Assembly: GCF_015160875.1 (NCBI RefSeq)
Contig: NZ_CP063374.1
Coordinates: 7,009,501-7,073,500, forward strand
Direction of reading: 5' to 3'
Origin: Streptomyces chromofuscus
GTDB taxonomy: Bacteria > Actinomycetota > Actinomycetes > Streptomycetales > Streptomycetaceae
DNA length: 64,000 nt
The notes beneath the pieces were generated by a model. The model did no database searches, was not told the DNA's origin, and saw only the letters and a list, made by a program, of their open reading frames with translations. The position numbers and the translations under genes are program-made. Numbering within the stretch: position 1 is the first letter of the stretch; every line of letters starts with the position of its first letter. Below are positions 9,435 to 18,051 of the stretch, piece after piece.

Positions 9435-10726
9435 CGTCGCTCCAGGGCACGATCGGTGAGGGTGGGGGCGGAGCCGGTGTAGTGGGCGGGATCGAGGTCG
9501 AGGTCCTTCAGCTCCGGCGCCCGGGCCAGGGGACGGCCCTCGGCGGCCAGCCGGGTGAGCAGCTCCTTGGCCCGGGCCCGGCCCAGCACCGGCGTGAGCT
9601 CGGCGGACAGCCGCTCCGAGACGATCAACCCGTGGGTGAGGCCGAGGTGTTCGCGCATGACGTCCGGGTGGACCCGCAGTCCCTCGGTCAGTTCGGCGGC
9701 ATCCCGGGCAGCACCGCCGACCAGCCGCAGCAGCTCCCGCAGCGGCTCCCACTCCGCGTGCCAGGCCCCGGCCGGCCGCTCGTCCTCCGCGGCCATCGAG
9801 GCGTACAGGGCGGCGGCGAGCTGAGGGGCCCGCCGGGCCGCGGCGGCGATCAGGGTGGAGCGGACGGGGTTGGCCTTGTGCGGCATGGCGGACGACGCTC
9901 CGCCACTGCCCTCGGTCACCTCGGCGATCTCGGTCCGGGAGAGGGTGAGGACGTCCACGGCCGTCTTGCCGAGCGCCCCGGCGGTCATGGCCAGGCACCC
10001 GGCGAGGTCCGCCACGGGCGTGCGCAGCGTGTGCCAGGGCAGCTGTGGCGCCTGCAGACCGAGTTCGCCGGCGTACGCCTCCGGCAGCGCGGTGGGATCG
10101 CTCGCACCGTACGCCCCGAACGCCGCCAGCGTCCCGGCGGCCCCGCCGAGTTGGGCGGGCAGCGCGTCCCGTACGGCCGCCACCCGGTCGCGCGCGTCCA
10201 GCAGCAGCGACCGCCAGCCGGCCGCCTTCAGACCGAACGTCGTCGGTACGGCGTGCTGCGTGAGGGTGCGCCCCGGCATGGCCGTCTCGCGGTGCTCGGC
10301 GGCCAGCCGCGCCAGCGCCCGCTCGCTGCGGGCGAGGTCGGCCAGGATCAGGTTCAGTGCGCGCGCGGCGACCAGCATCGTCGCCGTGTCCATGATGTCC
10401 TGGCTGGTCGCGCCGCGGTGGACGTACGGCCCGTGCTCCTGGCCCACCGCCTTCGTCAGGTCGGCCACCAGCGGGATGACGGGGTTGCCGCCGGCGCGGG
10501 CCCGTTCACCGAGGGACCGTAGGTCGTACCGGCCGGCGTCCGCCGCCTCGGTGACCGCCGTCGCCGCGTCGGCGGGGGCCAGGCCGAGCGAGGCCTGCGC
10601 ACGGGTCAGGGCCGCCTCCGCGTCGAGCAGGGCCTGGAGGTAGGCGGTGTCGCTCGTCGCGGACGCGGCGGGGGAGCCGGCCCACCCGGGGGCGAGCAGG
10701 CCGGTGTCGGGAACCGCAGAAGTCAC
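9431..10726 (-). CDS. pcaB: 3-carboxy-cis,cis-muconate cycloisomerase
   Basis: A 431-residue member of the fumarase/argininosuccinate lyase superfamily that lactonises 3-carboxy-cis,cis-muconate. The superfamily signature appears as SSAMPHKANPV (about residues 278-288), and the early TSQDIMDTA segment is also typical. GTG at 10726 overlaps the pcaG stop by 4 nt (GTGA), showing coupling. The 3' end overlaps the TTG start of pcaL. It belongs to the pcaIJFHGBL operon. Confidence 0.94.
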   Translation of the reverse strand: MTSAVPDTGLLAPGWAGSPAASATSDTAYLQALLDAEAALTRAQASLGLAPADAATAVTEAADAGRYDLRSLGERARAGGNPVIPLVADLTKAVGQEHGPYVHRGATSQDIMDTATMLVAARALNLILADLARSERALARLAAEHRETAMPGRTLTQHAVPTTFGLKAAGWRSLLLDARDRVAAVRDALPAQLGGAAGTLAAFGAYGASDPTALPEAYAGELGLQAPQLPWHTLRTPVADLAGCLAMTAGALGKTAVDVLTLSRTEIAEVTEGSGGASSAMPHKANPVRSTLIAAAARRAPQLAAALYASMAAEDERPAGAWHAEWEPLRELLRLVGGAARDAAELTEGLRVHPDVMREHLGLTHGLIVSERLSAELTPVLGRARAKELLTRLAAEGRPLARAPELKDLDLDPAHYTGSAPTLTDRALERR

Positions 10727-11328
10727 TGGAACTCCAGGAAGACCGTCTCGCCTTCGCCCTGAAGGCGGATGTCGAAACGGTAGGTGCCGTCACTCCCGGC
10801 GCGCGCGACCAGCGTGTCGCGGCGCGCCCCGGCGAGCCGCGACAGCAGCGGGTCCGCGGCCAGCGCGGCGTCGTCGCCCGGCAGGTACATCCGTGTGAAC
10901 AGATGCGTCAGCAGGCCGCGGGCGAAGACGCAGACGCTGATGTAGGGGGCGCTGTTCCCGCGCGCGCCGGGCCGGAGCGTACGGGCGTACCAGTGGCCGT
11001 TCGCGTCCGTCTGGACGCGGCCCCAGCCGGTGAACTCGACGCCGTTGCGGCCGAGGAAGCCGCCGGACGCCGGGTCGCGGCGCATCGAGCCGTCGACCCG
11101 GGGCAGCGTGCCGTCCGGGTCGGGGCCCCACAGCTCCACGAAGGCGTCGGGCAGCGGCTTGCCCTCGCCGTCCGTGACGTACCCGCGCACGGTGATCGTG
11201 TCCGGGTGCCCGGCGGGCGCGATGTCCTCGCCGCCGGGGAAGGGCAGCGCGTAGCCGTAGAACGGGCCCACCGTGTGCGACGGGGTGGGCAGCACGTTCT
11301 CCGGGCTGCTCGTGTCGATCTTCGTCAT
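10723..11328 (-). CDS. pcaG: Protocatechuate 3,4-dioxygenase alpha subunit
   Basis: A 201-residue structural subunit of the intradiol dioxygenase. It has the family start (TPSHTVGPFYGYALPF), a beta-sandwich core (PDAFVELWGPDPDG) and FTGWGRVQTD. As expected for the alpha chain, it lacks the full set of iron ligands found in PcaH. The ATG at 11328 lies 5 nt after the pcaH stop codon, so the two subunits are cotranslated. Confidence 0.94.
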   Translation of the reverse strand: MTKIDTSSPENVLPTPSHTVGPFYGYALPFPGGEDIAPAGHPDTITVRGYVTDGEGKPLPDAFVELWGPDPDGTLPRVDGSMRRDPASGGFLGRNGVEFTGWGRVQTDANGHWYARTLRPGARGNSAPYISVCVFARGLLTHLFTRMYLPGDDAALAADPLLSRLAGARRDTLVARAGSDGTYRFDIRLQGEGETVFLEFQ

Positions 11329-11333
11329 GGTGG

Positions 11334-12107
11334 TCAGCGTCCCTCTTCCATCCAGGTGGCGTGCGGGCCGTCGAGCACGATGTCCCAGTGGTAGCCCAGC
11401 GAGAACTCCGGCACGGACAGGGCGTGGTCGTAGGTGGCGACCAGGCGCTGCCGGGCGGCGTCGTCCGTCACGGACTGGAGGATCGGGTCGTACGCGAAGA
11501 GCGGGTCGTTGGGGAAGTACATCTGCGTCACCAGCCGCTGGGTGAACGCCGTGCCGAAGACCGAGAAGTGGATGTGCGCCGGGCGCCAGGCGTTGACGTG
11601 GTTGCGCCACGGGTACGGGCCGGGCTGGACGGTGGTGAACCTGTAGAAGCCGTCGGCGTCGGTGAGGGTGCGGCCCACGCCGGTGAAGTTGGGGTCCAGC
11701 GGGGCGTCGTGCTGCTCGCGCTGGTGGGCGTACCGGCCGGCCGAGTTGGCCTGCCAGATCTCGACCAGCTGGCCGCGGACCGGCCGTCCGGCGCGGTCGA
11801 GCAGCCGGCCGGAGACGGTGATGCGTTCGCCGATCGGCTCGCCGGTGTGCTGCCGGGTCAGGTCGTTGTCGATCTCGGTGATGTCGCGCTCGCCGAAGGC
11901 GGGGGAGCCGAGTTCCACCAGCTCCGGGTCCTGGGCCACGTCGATCGCGACCAGCGGCTGTTTCGGGTGACGCAGCAGCGAGGAGCGGTACGGGGCGTAG
12001 TCCCGGCGCGGGTGGTGCTCGACGGGCCCGCCGTCGGCGACGCGCTTTTCGTAGGCGGCGTGCTCGGCCGCCATCTCCTGGTCGATGTCGTGCTGAGTGA
12101 GAGCCAT
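11334..12107 (-). CDS. pcaH: Protocatechuate 3,4-dioxygenase beta subunit
   Basis: A 257-residue catalytic subunit carrying the non-haem Fe(III). By motif, the ligands are Tyr126 (GRYAH), Tyr165 (GPYPW), His178 and His180 (AHIHF). It converts protocatechuate plus O2 to 3-carboxy-cis,cis-muconate. ATG at 12107. The gene is separated from pcaF by 22 bp, which contain part of a small tandem duplication. Its partner PcaG follows directly. Confidence 0.95.
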   Translation of the reverse strand: MALTQHDIDQEMAAEHAAYEKRVADGGPVEHHPRRDYAPYRSSLLRHPKQPLVAIDVAQDPELVELGSPAFGERDITEIDNDLTRQHTGEPIGERITVSGRLLDRAGRPVRGQLVEIWQANSAGRYAHQREQHDAPLDPNFTGVGRTLTDADGFYRFTTVQPGPYPWRNHVNAWRPAHIHFSVFGTAFTQRLVTQMYFPNDPLFAYDPILQSVTDDAARQRLVATYDHALSVPEFSLGYHWDIVLDGPHATWMEEGR

Positions 12108-12114
12108 GACCGTT

Positions 12115-12141
12115 CCTACCGTTCGAGTCCTACCGTTCGAG
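12115..12141. repeat. Tandem 13/14-bp duplication at pcaF end
   Basis: CCTACCGTTCGAG occurs at 12115-12127 and again at 12129-12141. The second copy contains the pcaF stop codon and last codons; the first lies in the pcaF-pcaH gap. It looks like a recent slippage duplication. Confidence 0.8.
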
Positions 12142-13332
12142 GACGAGGGCGAGGCCCTGGCCCACACCGATGCAGAGGGTGGCGACGCCGGTGCCGGCGC
12201 CCTGGCGGGCGAGCTGGTGGGCGACCGTGCCGGCGAGGCGGGCGCCGGAGGCGCCGAGGGGATGGCCGAGGGCGATGGCGCCGCCCTGCGGGTTGAGGAT
12301 CGCCGGGTCGAACTCGGGCCACTCGGCGACACACCCGAGCACCTGCGCGGCGAAGGCCTCGTTCAGCTCCAGGACCGACAGATCACCGAACCCCCTGCCC
12401 GCCTTGGCGAGAGCCCGGTTCACGGCCTCGACCGGGGCGAGGCCGAAGTAGTGCGGGTCGAGCGCGCAGACGCCGGTCGCCGAGACGCGGGCGAGGGGCT
12501 CGCGTCCGGTGGCCTTGAGCCCTTCCTCGTCCACGAGCAGCAGGGCCGCGGCGCCGTCGTTCAGCGGCGAGGCGTTGCCCGCGGTGACCGTGCCGTCCTG
12601 CGTGCGGAACGACGGCTTGAGCCTGGCCATCGCCTCCAGCGAGGCGTCCGGCCGGACGCACTCGTCTGCGGCGACGACGACCGGGTCGCCCTTGCGGCGC
12701 GGGACGGCCACGGAAGCGATCTCGGCGTCGAAGAGCCCCTTGAGCTGTGCCTCGGCGGCCTTACGATGGCTGGCCAGGGCGAACTCGTCCTGCTGCGCAC
12801 GGGTGATGTTGTGCTTGTCGGCGATCAACTCCGCGCTCTCACCGAGCGGAACGGTCCACTGCGGGTCCATCCCCGGGTTGACCATGCGCCAGCCGAGGGT
12901 GGTGGAGTACAGCTCGGTGTGGGCGGCCGGGAAGGGCTTGTCGTTCTTGGGCAGCACGTACGGCGCCCGGGTCATCGACTCCACGCCGCCGGCCACCGCG
13001 ACGGAGGCGTCCCCGCACGCGACGGCGCGGGCCGCCTGGACGACCGCCTCGAGTCCCGAGGCGCACAGCCGGTTGACGGTCACGCCGGGCACGGAGGTCG
13101 GCAGGCCGGCGAGCAGGGCGGCCATGCGGGCGACGTTGCGGTTCTCCTCGCCGGCGCCGTTGGCGTTGCCGAAGTAGACGTCCTCGATCCGGGACGGGTC
13201 CAACCCGGGCGTGCGCGCCAGGAGTTCGCGGATGGCGTGGGCGGCCAGGTCGTCCGGGCGGACGGCGGCGAGGGCGCCGTTGTACCGGCCGATCGGCGTG
13301 CGTACCGCGTCGACGACGTAGACGTCCCTCAT
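12130..13332 (-). CDS. pcaF: Beta-ketoadipyl-CoA thiolase
   Basis: A 400-residue thiolase that splits 3-oxoadipyl-CoA into succinyl-CoA and acetyl-CoA, the last pca step. Seen: active-site Cys90 in NRLCASG, the GHPLGASGA histidine segment and the C-terminal cysteine in CIGVGQG. The ATG at 13332 overlaps the pcaJ stop by 4 nt (ATGA). Its position between pcaJ and pcaH supports this substrate rather than general beta-oxidation. Confidence 0.94.
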   Translation of the reverse strand: MRDVYVVDAVRTPIGRYNGALAAVRPDDLAAHAIRELLARTPGLDPSRIEDVYFGNANGAGEENRNVARMAALLAGLPTSVPGVTVNRLCASGLEAVVQAARAVACGDASVAVAGGVESMTRAPYVLPKNDKPFPAAHTELYSTTLGWRMVNPGMDPQWTVPLGESAELIADKHNITRAQQDEFALASHRKAAEAQLKGLFDAEIASVAVPRRKGDPVVVAADECVRPDASLEAMARLKPSFRTQDGTVTAGNASPLNDGAAALLLVDEEGLKATGREPLARVSATGVCALDPHYFGLAPVEAVNRALAKAGRGFGDLSVLELNEAFAAQVLGCVAEWPEFDPAILNPQGGAIALGHPLGASGARLAGTVAHQLARQGAGTGVATLCIGVGQGLALVLER

Positions 13333-13976
13333 GACTGCGACTCCTCGCTGACGCGCACCTTCGCGGCGGTCCTCGCGGTGATCTCCTCGGCGGTGACGCC
13401 CGGCGCGCACTCGGTCAGCACCAGGCCGCCGTCGGTCACGTCGAGCACGCCGAGGTCGGTGACGATCCGGTTCACACACGCCTTGCCCGTGAGCGGGAGG
13501 GTGCACTCGTCGAGGATCTTCGGGCCGCCGTCCTTGGCGGTGTGGGTCATCACGACGATGACCGTACGGGCGCCGTGCACCAGGTCCATCGCCCCGCCGA
13601 TGCCGGTGACCAGCTTGCCCGGCACGGCCCAGTTCGCCAGGTCCCCGTCGGCCGAGACCTGCATCGCGCCCAGCACGGCGACGTCGATGTGCCCACCGCG
13701 GATCATCCCGAAGGACAGCGCCGAGTCGAAGAAGGACGCGCCCGGCAGGACCGTGACGGTCTCCTTGCCCGCGTTGATCAGGTCGGGGTCGACCTGCTCC
13801 TCGGCCGGGTAGGGGCCGGTGCCGAGGATGCCGTTCTCCGACTCCAGCACCACCTCCACGCCCGGCGGGAGATGATGGGGGATCAGGGTCGGCAGGCCGA
13901 TGCCCAGATTGACGTACTGCCCGTCCCTCAGCTCACGCGCGGCCCGCGCGGCCATCTGCTCGCGTGTCCAGGCCAT
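13329..13976 (-). CDS. pcaJ: 3-oxoadipate CoA-transferase subunit B
   Basis: A 215-residue beta subunit of the class I CoA-transferase that moves CoA from succinyl-CoA to 3-oxoadipate. The catalytic glutamate is in the motif SENGILG (residue 46-52 region), with the preceding GIGLPT loop. ATG at 13976 overlaps the pcaI stop by one base (TGATG), so the two subunits are coupled. Confidence 0.94.
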   Translation of the reverse strand: MAWTREQMAARAARELRDGQYVNLGIGLPTLIPHHLPPGVEVVLESENGILGTGPYPAEEQVDPDLINAGKETVTVLPGASFFDSALSFGMIRGGHIDVAVLGAMQVSADGDLANWAVPGKLVTGIGGAMDLVHGARTVIVVMTHTAKDGGPKILDECTLPLTGKACVNRIVTDLGVLDVTDGGLVLTECAPGVTAEEITARTAAKVRVSEESQS

Positions 13977-14731
13977 CAGGTGCTCACCGTCCGCTGCTCG
14001 ATCCGCTTGTCAGCGGCCTGCCGCGGGGTCAGGGCCACCACCCGCTGGACGAAGACGCCGGGCAGGTGCACGGCGTCCGGGTCGATGTCGCCCGGCTCGA
14101 CCAGCTCCTCCACCTCGGCGATCGTCACCCGGCCGGCCATCGCCGCGAGGGGGTTGAAGTTGCGGGCGGACTTGTTGAAGACGAGGTTGCCGTGCCGGTC
14201 GCCGCGCGCGGCGCGCACGAGGCCGAAGTCGGTGCGGATGCCGTGCTCCAGCACGTACTCCACGCCGTCGAACTCCCGTACCTCCTTGGGCGGTGAGGCG
14301 AGAGCGACCCCGCCGTCACCGTCGTAGCGCCACGGCAGTCCGCCCTCGGCGACCTGCGTGCCCACCCCGGCCGGCGTGTAGAAGGCGGGGATGCCGGCCC
14401 CGCCCGCCCGCAGCCGCTCGGCCAGCGTGCCCTGCGGGATCAGCTCCAGCTCCAGTTCGCCGGAGAGGTACTGACGGGCGAACTCCTTGTTGCCGCCGAT
14501 GTAGCTGCCGGTCACCCGGGCGATCCGGCCGGCCGCCAGCAGCACCGCCAGGCCGAACTCCATGGCGCCGCAGTTGTTCGACACCACCGACAGTCCGCCG
14601 ACGCCGCGCTCGTGCAGCGCGTCGATCAGCACGTTCGGGACACCGCTCAATCCGAAGCCGCCGACCGCGAGCGACGCGCCGTCGCCCACGTCGGCCACCG
14701 CCTCCAGGGCCGTGGCGACCACCTTGTCCAT
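13976..14731 (-). CDS. pcaI: 3-oxoadipate CoA-transferase subunit A
   Basis: A 251-residue alpha subunit, first gene of the operon. It has the family glycine-rich signature GGFGLSGVP (about residues 23-31), the NNCG segment and the TGSYIGGN region. ATG at 14731 follows GGAG/AGAGG-type bases. The 187 bp between this gene and pcaV hold palindromes that fit the PcaV operators. Confidence 0.94.
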   Translation of the reverse strand: MDKVVATALEAVADVGDGASLAVGGFGLSGVPNVLIDALHERGVGGLSVVSNNCGAMEFGLAVLLAAGRIARVTGSYIGGNKEFARQYLSGELELELIPQGTLAERLRAGGAGIPAFYTPAGVGTQVAEGGLPWRYDGDGGVALASPPKEVREFDGVEYVLEHGIRTDFGLVRAARGDRHGNLVFNKSARNFNPLAAMAGRVTIAEVEELVEPGDIDPDAVHLPGVFVQRVVALTPRQAADKRIEQRTVST

Positions 14732-14761
14732 CCGAGATGTCCTCTCTCCCGCGGACGTGTA

Positions 14762-14893
14762 CTCAGCACACTGAGCAATTCAGTGAAGTTTTCTTCACGC
14801 TGCCACTCGCGGGTCTCCGCCGTCAAGCCCTGCGCCGACGACAGGGGTACCGGCGACAGCGCGGATCTGCGAGGGTATCGTTCAGTGCACTGA
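14762..14893. promoter_or_regulatory. Putative PcaV operators, pcaI-pcaV intergenic
   Basis: Two related palindromes are seen: a perfect TCAGTGCACTGA at 14882-14893, close to pcaV, and TCAGCACACTGA at 14763-14774 (10 of 12 identical), close to pcaI. A third inverted repeat, GTGAAG-TTTT-CTTCAC, is at 14783-14798. PcaV of S. coelicolor is known to bind the shared intergenic region and release on protocatechuate. Assigning these palindromes as its sites is my inference. Confidence 0.7.
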
Positions 14894-14918
14894 GTATGTC
14901 GAGACGTCGGGAGTGGAC

Positions 14919-15401
14919 ATGGCGTCGGTGGATCTCACCAACCAGCCCGGGCATCTGGCCCGGCGGCTGCAGCAGGCCCACTACCTGCTGTGGAACGCGA
15001 TGGTCTCCGAGGAGATCACCTCACCGCAGTTCGCGGTGCTCAACGCGCTCGTCGACGAGCCGGGGCTGGACCAGCGCACGGTGGGGGAGCGGGTGGGGCT
15101 CGACCGGTCCACCGTCGCCGAGGTGATCAGCCGGCTCGGCCGCCGGGACCTGCTGGACAAGGTCCGCGACCCGCGCGACGGCCGCCGCTTCCTGCTGCGC
15201 CCGACCGAGGAGGGCATGCGCGCCCACCGCAGGCTGGTGGTACGCACCGCCCGGATGAACCAGGTGTTCCTCGCGCCGCTGTCCGCCGCGGAGCAGACGC
15301 AGTTCCTGGACCTGATCCGGCGGGTCGCGGACGCGGCGGAGGGGCTGCGCAACCCGGGCGACCCGGGCGGCCCCGCGCAACCCGTCACGGCCCGGACCTG
15401 A
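14919..15401 (+). CDS. pcaV: MarR-family repressor PcaV
   Basis: A 160-residue winged-helix regulator. It has the MarR core: recognition helix in GLDRSTVAEVISRLGRRDLL (about 60-79) and a wing with DPRDGRRFLL (about 85-94). In S. coelicolor the divergent MarR protein at this locus (PcaV) represses the pca operon and is inactivated by protocatechuate. ATG at 14919 has GGGAG 5 nt upstream; a GTG two codons earlier overlaps that ribosome site and is less likely. It is divergent from pcaI. Confidence 0.9.
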   Translation: MASVDLTNQPGHLARRLQQAHYLLWNAMVSEEITSPQFAVLNALVDEPGLDQRTVGERVGLDRSTVAEVISRLGRRDLLDKVRDPRDGRRFLLRPTEEGMRAHRRLVVRTARMNQVFLAPLSAAEQTQFLDLIRRVADAAEGLRNPGDPGGPAQPVTART

Positions 15402-15551
15402 CGCATGCTGGTCCGGGGCCGTGAGGTGTGCGCGGCCCGTGGCTCCGGTCCGGGGCCCCGACCTGCCACACCGTGCCCGTGGCTCTGGTCCCGAACCCTG
15501 ACCCGCACACCCCGCCCATGGGCACGAGGCACGCCCGACCGTGGCCCTGAC

Positions 15552-16523
15552 TCAGCTCTGGTCCGTGGCGCGGGCGAGCACCACCCAGACCTGGCCGTCG
15601 GCGAAGTTCACCGGCTCGCCGTCGGCCGTGGTGAACCGGGTGCCGTCGCCCGCCTCCGGGCGCTTCCACAGCGCGTCGTACGTCTTCCCGTCGCGCAGCA
15701 CCTTCGCCGTGCCCGAGCCCACGGTCTCGGAGTACGGCGTATTGCTGCCCCGGGAGTCGAAGTAGCCGGAGCGGCGCACCCGCACGTACTGCACGACGAC
15801 CGTCGCGGGGGCGAGCGCCCGGCCCTCGGTCGTCACCGCGGGCGTTCCGTCCATCGCGACCCGGTAGGAGCCCCGGCTCCCGTCCCAGGTGAAGGTGAAG
15901 CGCGCGGCCGGATAGCGGACGGTCCGGGTGGTCTCCGTCCGGCCCTCCTCGGGGGCGGCGCCGTAGGTGAAGCCGGTGGTGAGGGCGTCCTTGCCGGGGG
16001 CCGAGAGCAGCAGGTCGAGCGGGCGCAGGTAGAGGTTGTGCGGGACGGCCCTGTCGCCGGCGCGGTAGTAGGCGCCGGGGCTGCGGGCAGGCGGCTCGGC
16101 GCGCAGCGGAGCCCGGTCGACGAGCGGCAGCAGTCTGGTCTGCGCGCCGGAGAAGGCGAGGACGGGGCGGTCGAACTGGCGCAGCAGCTCCAGATCCGTC
16201 TCCCGCGCGCTGCGCACCGGCCCGACGGCCTCCGGCACCCGCGTCGCGTACACGGCCATGAGCCGGCTCAGACCGCCCTCGACCTGCTCGACGTAGACGA
16301 TGTCCGCGGCGCCGAGACCGGTGTGGGGCCGGGCCCCGGGCGCGTTGTCGACCTTCACGGCGAGCACCGGCCCCGCGCCCCGGGCACCGCGCGAGGGCGA
16401 CGGCGGCGCCGTCGGCTCGGGCGCCCGACCGTCGTCGTGCGGCCCGTCCTCGGCCGTGCAGCCCACCGCCAGCGAGCCCGCCGTCACGACGCCCGTCACC
16501 GCCGCCACGGCGACCCGCTGCAT
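15552..16523 (-). CDS. DUF3048 lipoprotein
   Basis: A 323-residue exported protein. The N-terminus (residues 1-25) is a signal peptide ending in AVGC, a slightly weak lipobox, so membrane anchoring by lipid is likely. The rest is a DUF3048 (YerB-like) domain: VKVDNAPGARPHTGLGAADIVY near residue 55 and repeated beta segments further on. The biochemical role of the family is unknown. I chose ATG at 16523 because it places the signal peptide at the N-terminus; an in-frame ATG at 16604 would add 27 residues and falls inside an inverted repeat. Convergent with pcaV. Confidence 0.8.
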   Translation of the reverse strand: MQRVAVAAVTGVVTAGSLAVGCTAEDGPHDDGRAPEPTAPPSPSRGARGAGPVLAVKVDNAPGARPHTGLGAADIVYVEQVEGGLSRLMAVYATRVPEAVGPVRSARETDLELLRQFDRPVLAFSGAQTRLLPLVDRAPLRAEPPARSPGAYYRAGDRAVPHNLYLRPLDLLLSAPGKDALTTGFTYGAAPEEGRTETTRTVRYPAARFTFTWDGSRGSYRVAMDGTPAVTTEGRALAPATVVVQYVRVRRSGYFDSRGSNTPYSETVGSGTAKVLRDGKTYDALWKRPEAGDGTRFTTADGEPVNFADGQVWVVLARATDQS

Positions 16524-16577
16524 GCGGGTTCTTCGTCCCGTGCTCCTACCCACCGCTGCCACCCGACCCGTTCTGTG

Positions 16578-16610
16578 CCATCGATTGTGCGCTTGTATGT
16601 TCATCGATGG
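16578..16610. promoter_or_regulatory. 8-bp inverted repeat in divergent promoter region
   Basis: CCATCGAT at 16578-16585 and ATCGATGG at 16603-16610 form a perfect dyad with a 17-bp spacer. The spacer is unusually AT-rich for this genome. It lies between the DUF3048 and alcohol dehydrogenase genes and may be an operator for either. Confidence 0.45.
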
Positions 16611-16786
16611 CCCTACCCGGTCGGATCGGACGCTCTACCACGCGTACGCCGATCGCGCACGCCCGCTGGGCCGGTCGGCCCAGCCGCCACACCGGCCACG
16701 GTCCGACGGTTCGCCCGGGGACCCACGGGTACCCGGCTCCCACCGCAGTACCGGCAGGCGTGGTTGCGACGGAGGGAGTGCGGGTG

Positions 16787-17977
16787 ATGAGGGCTGTGAC
16801 GTGGCAGGGGAAGCGGGACGTACGGGTGGAGAGCGTCCCCGATCCGCGGATCGAGGAGCCGACCGACGCCGTCATCCGCGTCACCTCGACCGGGCTGTGC
16901 GGTTCCGACCTGCACCTGTACGAGGTGCTGACCCCGTTCATGACGCCGGGCGACATCCTCGGACACGAGCCCATGGGCATCGTCGAGGAGGTCGGCCCGG
17001 GCGTACCGGACCTGGCGGTGGGTGACCGGGTCGTCGTGCCGTTCCAGATCGCGTGCGGCAACTGCTGGATGTGCCTCAACTCGCTGCCCACCCAGTGCGA
17101 GACCACCCAGGTCACCGGCGAGGGCATGGGCGCCGCCCTGTTCGGCTACACCCGGCTGTACGGCGCGGTGCCGGGCGGCCAGGCCGAGTACCTGCGCATC
17201 CCGCAGGCCCAGTTCGGCCCGATCAAGGTGCCCGAGGGCCCGCCCGACGACCGGTTCCTGTACCTGTCCGACGTGCTGCCCACCGCCTGGCAGGCGGTCG
17301 CGTACGCCGACATCCCCCAGGGTGGTTCCATCGCCGTGCTCGGGCTCGGCCCGATCGGCGACATGGCCTGCCGGATCGCCCAGGTCCGCGGTGCCGGACG
17401 GGTCTTCGGCGTCGACCTGGTCCCCGACCGGCTGCGCAGGGCCGAGGCGCGCGGGGTGGAGACGTACGACCTGCGGGCCTTCGACAGCGAGAAGGAGCTG
17501 GTCGCCGCGATCCGCGACCAGACCGACGGCCGGGGCCCCGACGCCGTGATCGACGCGGTCGGCACCGAGGCGCACGGCAGCGCGGTGGCCCGGCTGGTGC
17601 AGAACACCGCCGCGCTGCTGCCGCGCAAGCTCAGCGGCCCGATGTCGGAACGCTTCAGCGTGGACCGGCTCGCCGCGCTCCACACCGCGATCGACCTGGT
17701 GCGGCGCGGCGGCACCATCTCACTGTCCGGTGTCTACGGCGGCATGGCCGACCCGCTGCCGATGCTCACCATGTTCGACAAGCAGCTCCAGATCCGGATG
17801 GGCCAGGCCAACGTCCGCCGCTGGACCGACGACATCCTGCCGTACCTGACGGACGAGGACCCGCTCGGCGTCGACGACTTCGCCACCCACCGGCTGCCGC
17901 TGGACGACGCCCCCCGGGCGTACGAGATGTTCCAGCACAAGCGGGACGGTGCAGTGAAGGTCGTCATGCAGCCCTGA
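16787..17977 (+). CDS. Zinc-dependent alcohol dehydrogenase (MDR)
   Basis: A 396-residue medium-chain dehydrogenase. Catalytic zinc motif: CGSDLHLYE and GHEPMGIVEEVG (about residues 39-70). The structural-zinc loop has Cys residues in CGNCWMCLNSLPTQC (about 91-105). The Rossmann segment is VLGLGPIGDMACRIAQ (about 186-201). Overall layout resembles the formaldehyde-dehydrogenase/glutathione-independent subgroup, but the substrate is not certain. ATG at 16787 follows GGAGGG; a GTG one codon earlier is possible. It stands alone and ends at a strong double hairpin. Confidence 0.88.
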   Translation: MRAVTWQGKRDVRVESVPDPRIEEPTDAVIRVTSTGLCGSDLHLYEVLTPFMTPGDILGHEPMGIVEEVGPGVPDLAVGDRVVVPFQIACGNCWMCLNSLPTQCETTQVTGEGMGAALFGYTRLYGAVPGGQAEYLRIPQAQFGPIKVPEGPPDDRFLYLSDVLPTAWQAVAYADIPQGGSIAVLGLGPIGDMACRIAQVRGAGRVFGVDLVPDRLRRAEARGVETYDLRAFDSEKELVAAIRDQTDGRGPDAVIDAVGTEAHGSAVARLVQNTAALLPRKLSGPMSERFSVDRLAALHTAIDLVRRGGTISLSGVYGGMADPLPMLTMFDKQLQIRMGQANVRRWTDDILPYLTDEDPLGVDDFATHRLPLDDAPRAYEMFQHKRDGAVKVVMQP

Positions 17978-17989
17978 TCCCGGGTCCGG

Positions 17990-18043
17990 CTCGGGCCCGC
18001 GGCGCGAGACCGTGACGGGGGCCCGAGCGCCCGGCTCGGGCGC
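17990..18043. terminator. Double-hairpin terminator between convergent genes
   Basis: CTCGGGCCC (17990-17998) pairs with GGGCCCGAG (18019-18027), and directly after it GCGCCCG-gct-CGGGCGC forms a tight hairpin (18027-18043). It sits between the stops of the dehydrogenase and the DNA ligase and probably works in both directions. Confidence 0.65.
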
Positions 18044-18051
18044 GCGGCGGC

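Noticed and set aside
12130..13332. pcaF as a fatty-acid thiolase
   Set aside because: It is inside the pca operon with coupled starts, and another thiolase serves the fad cluster.
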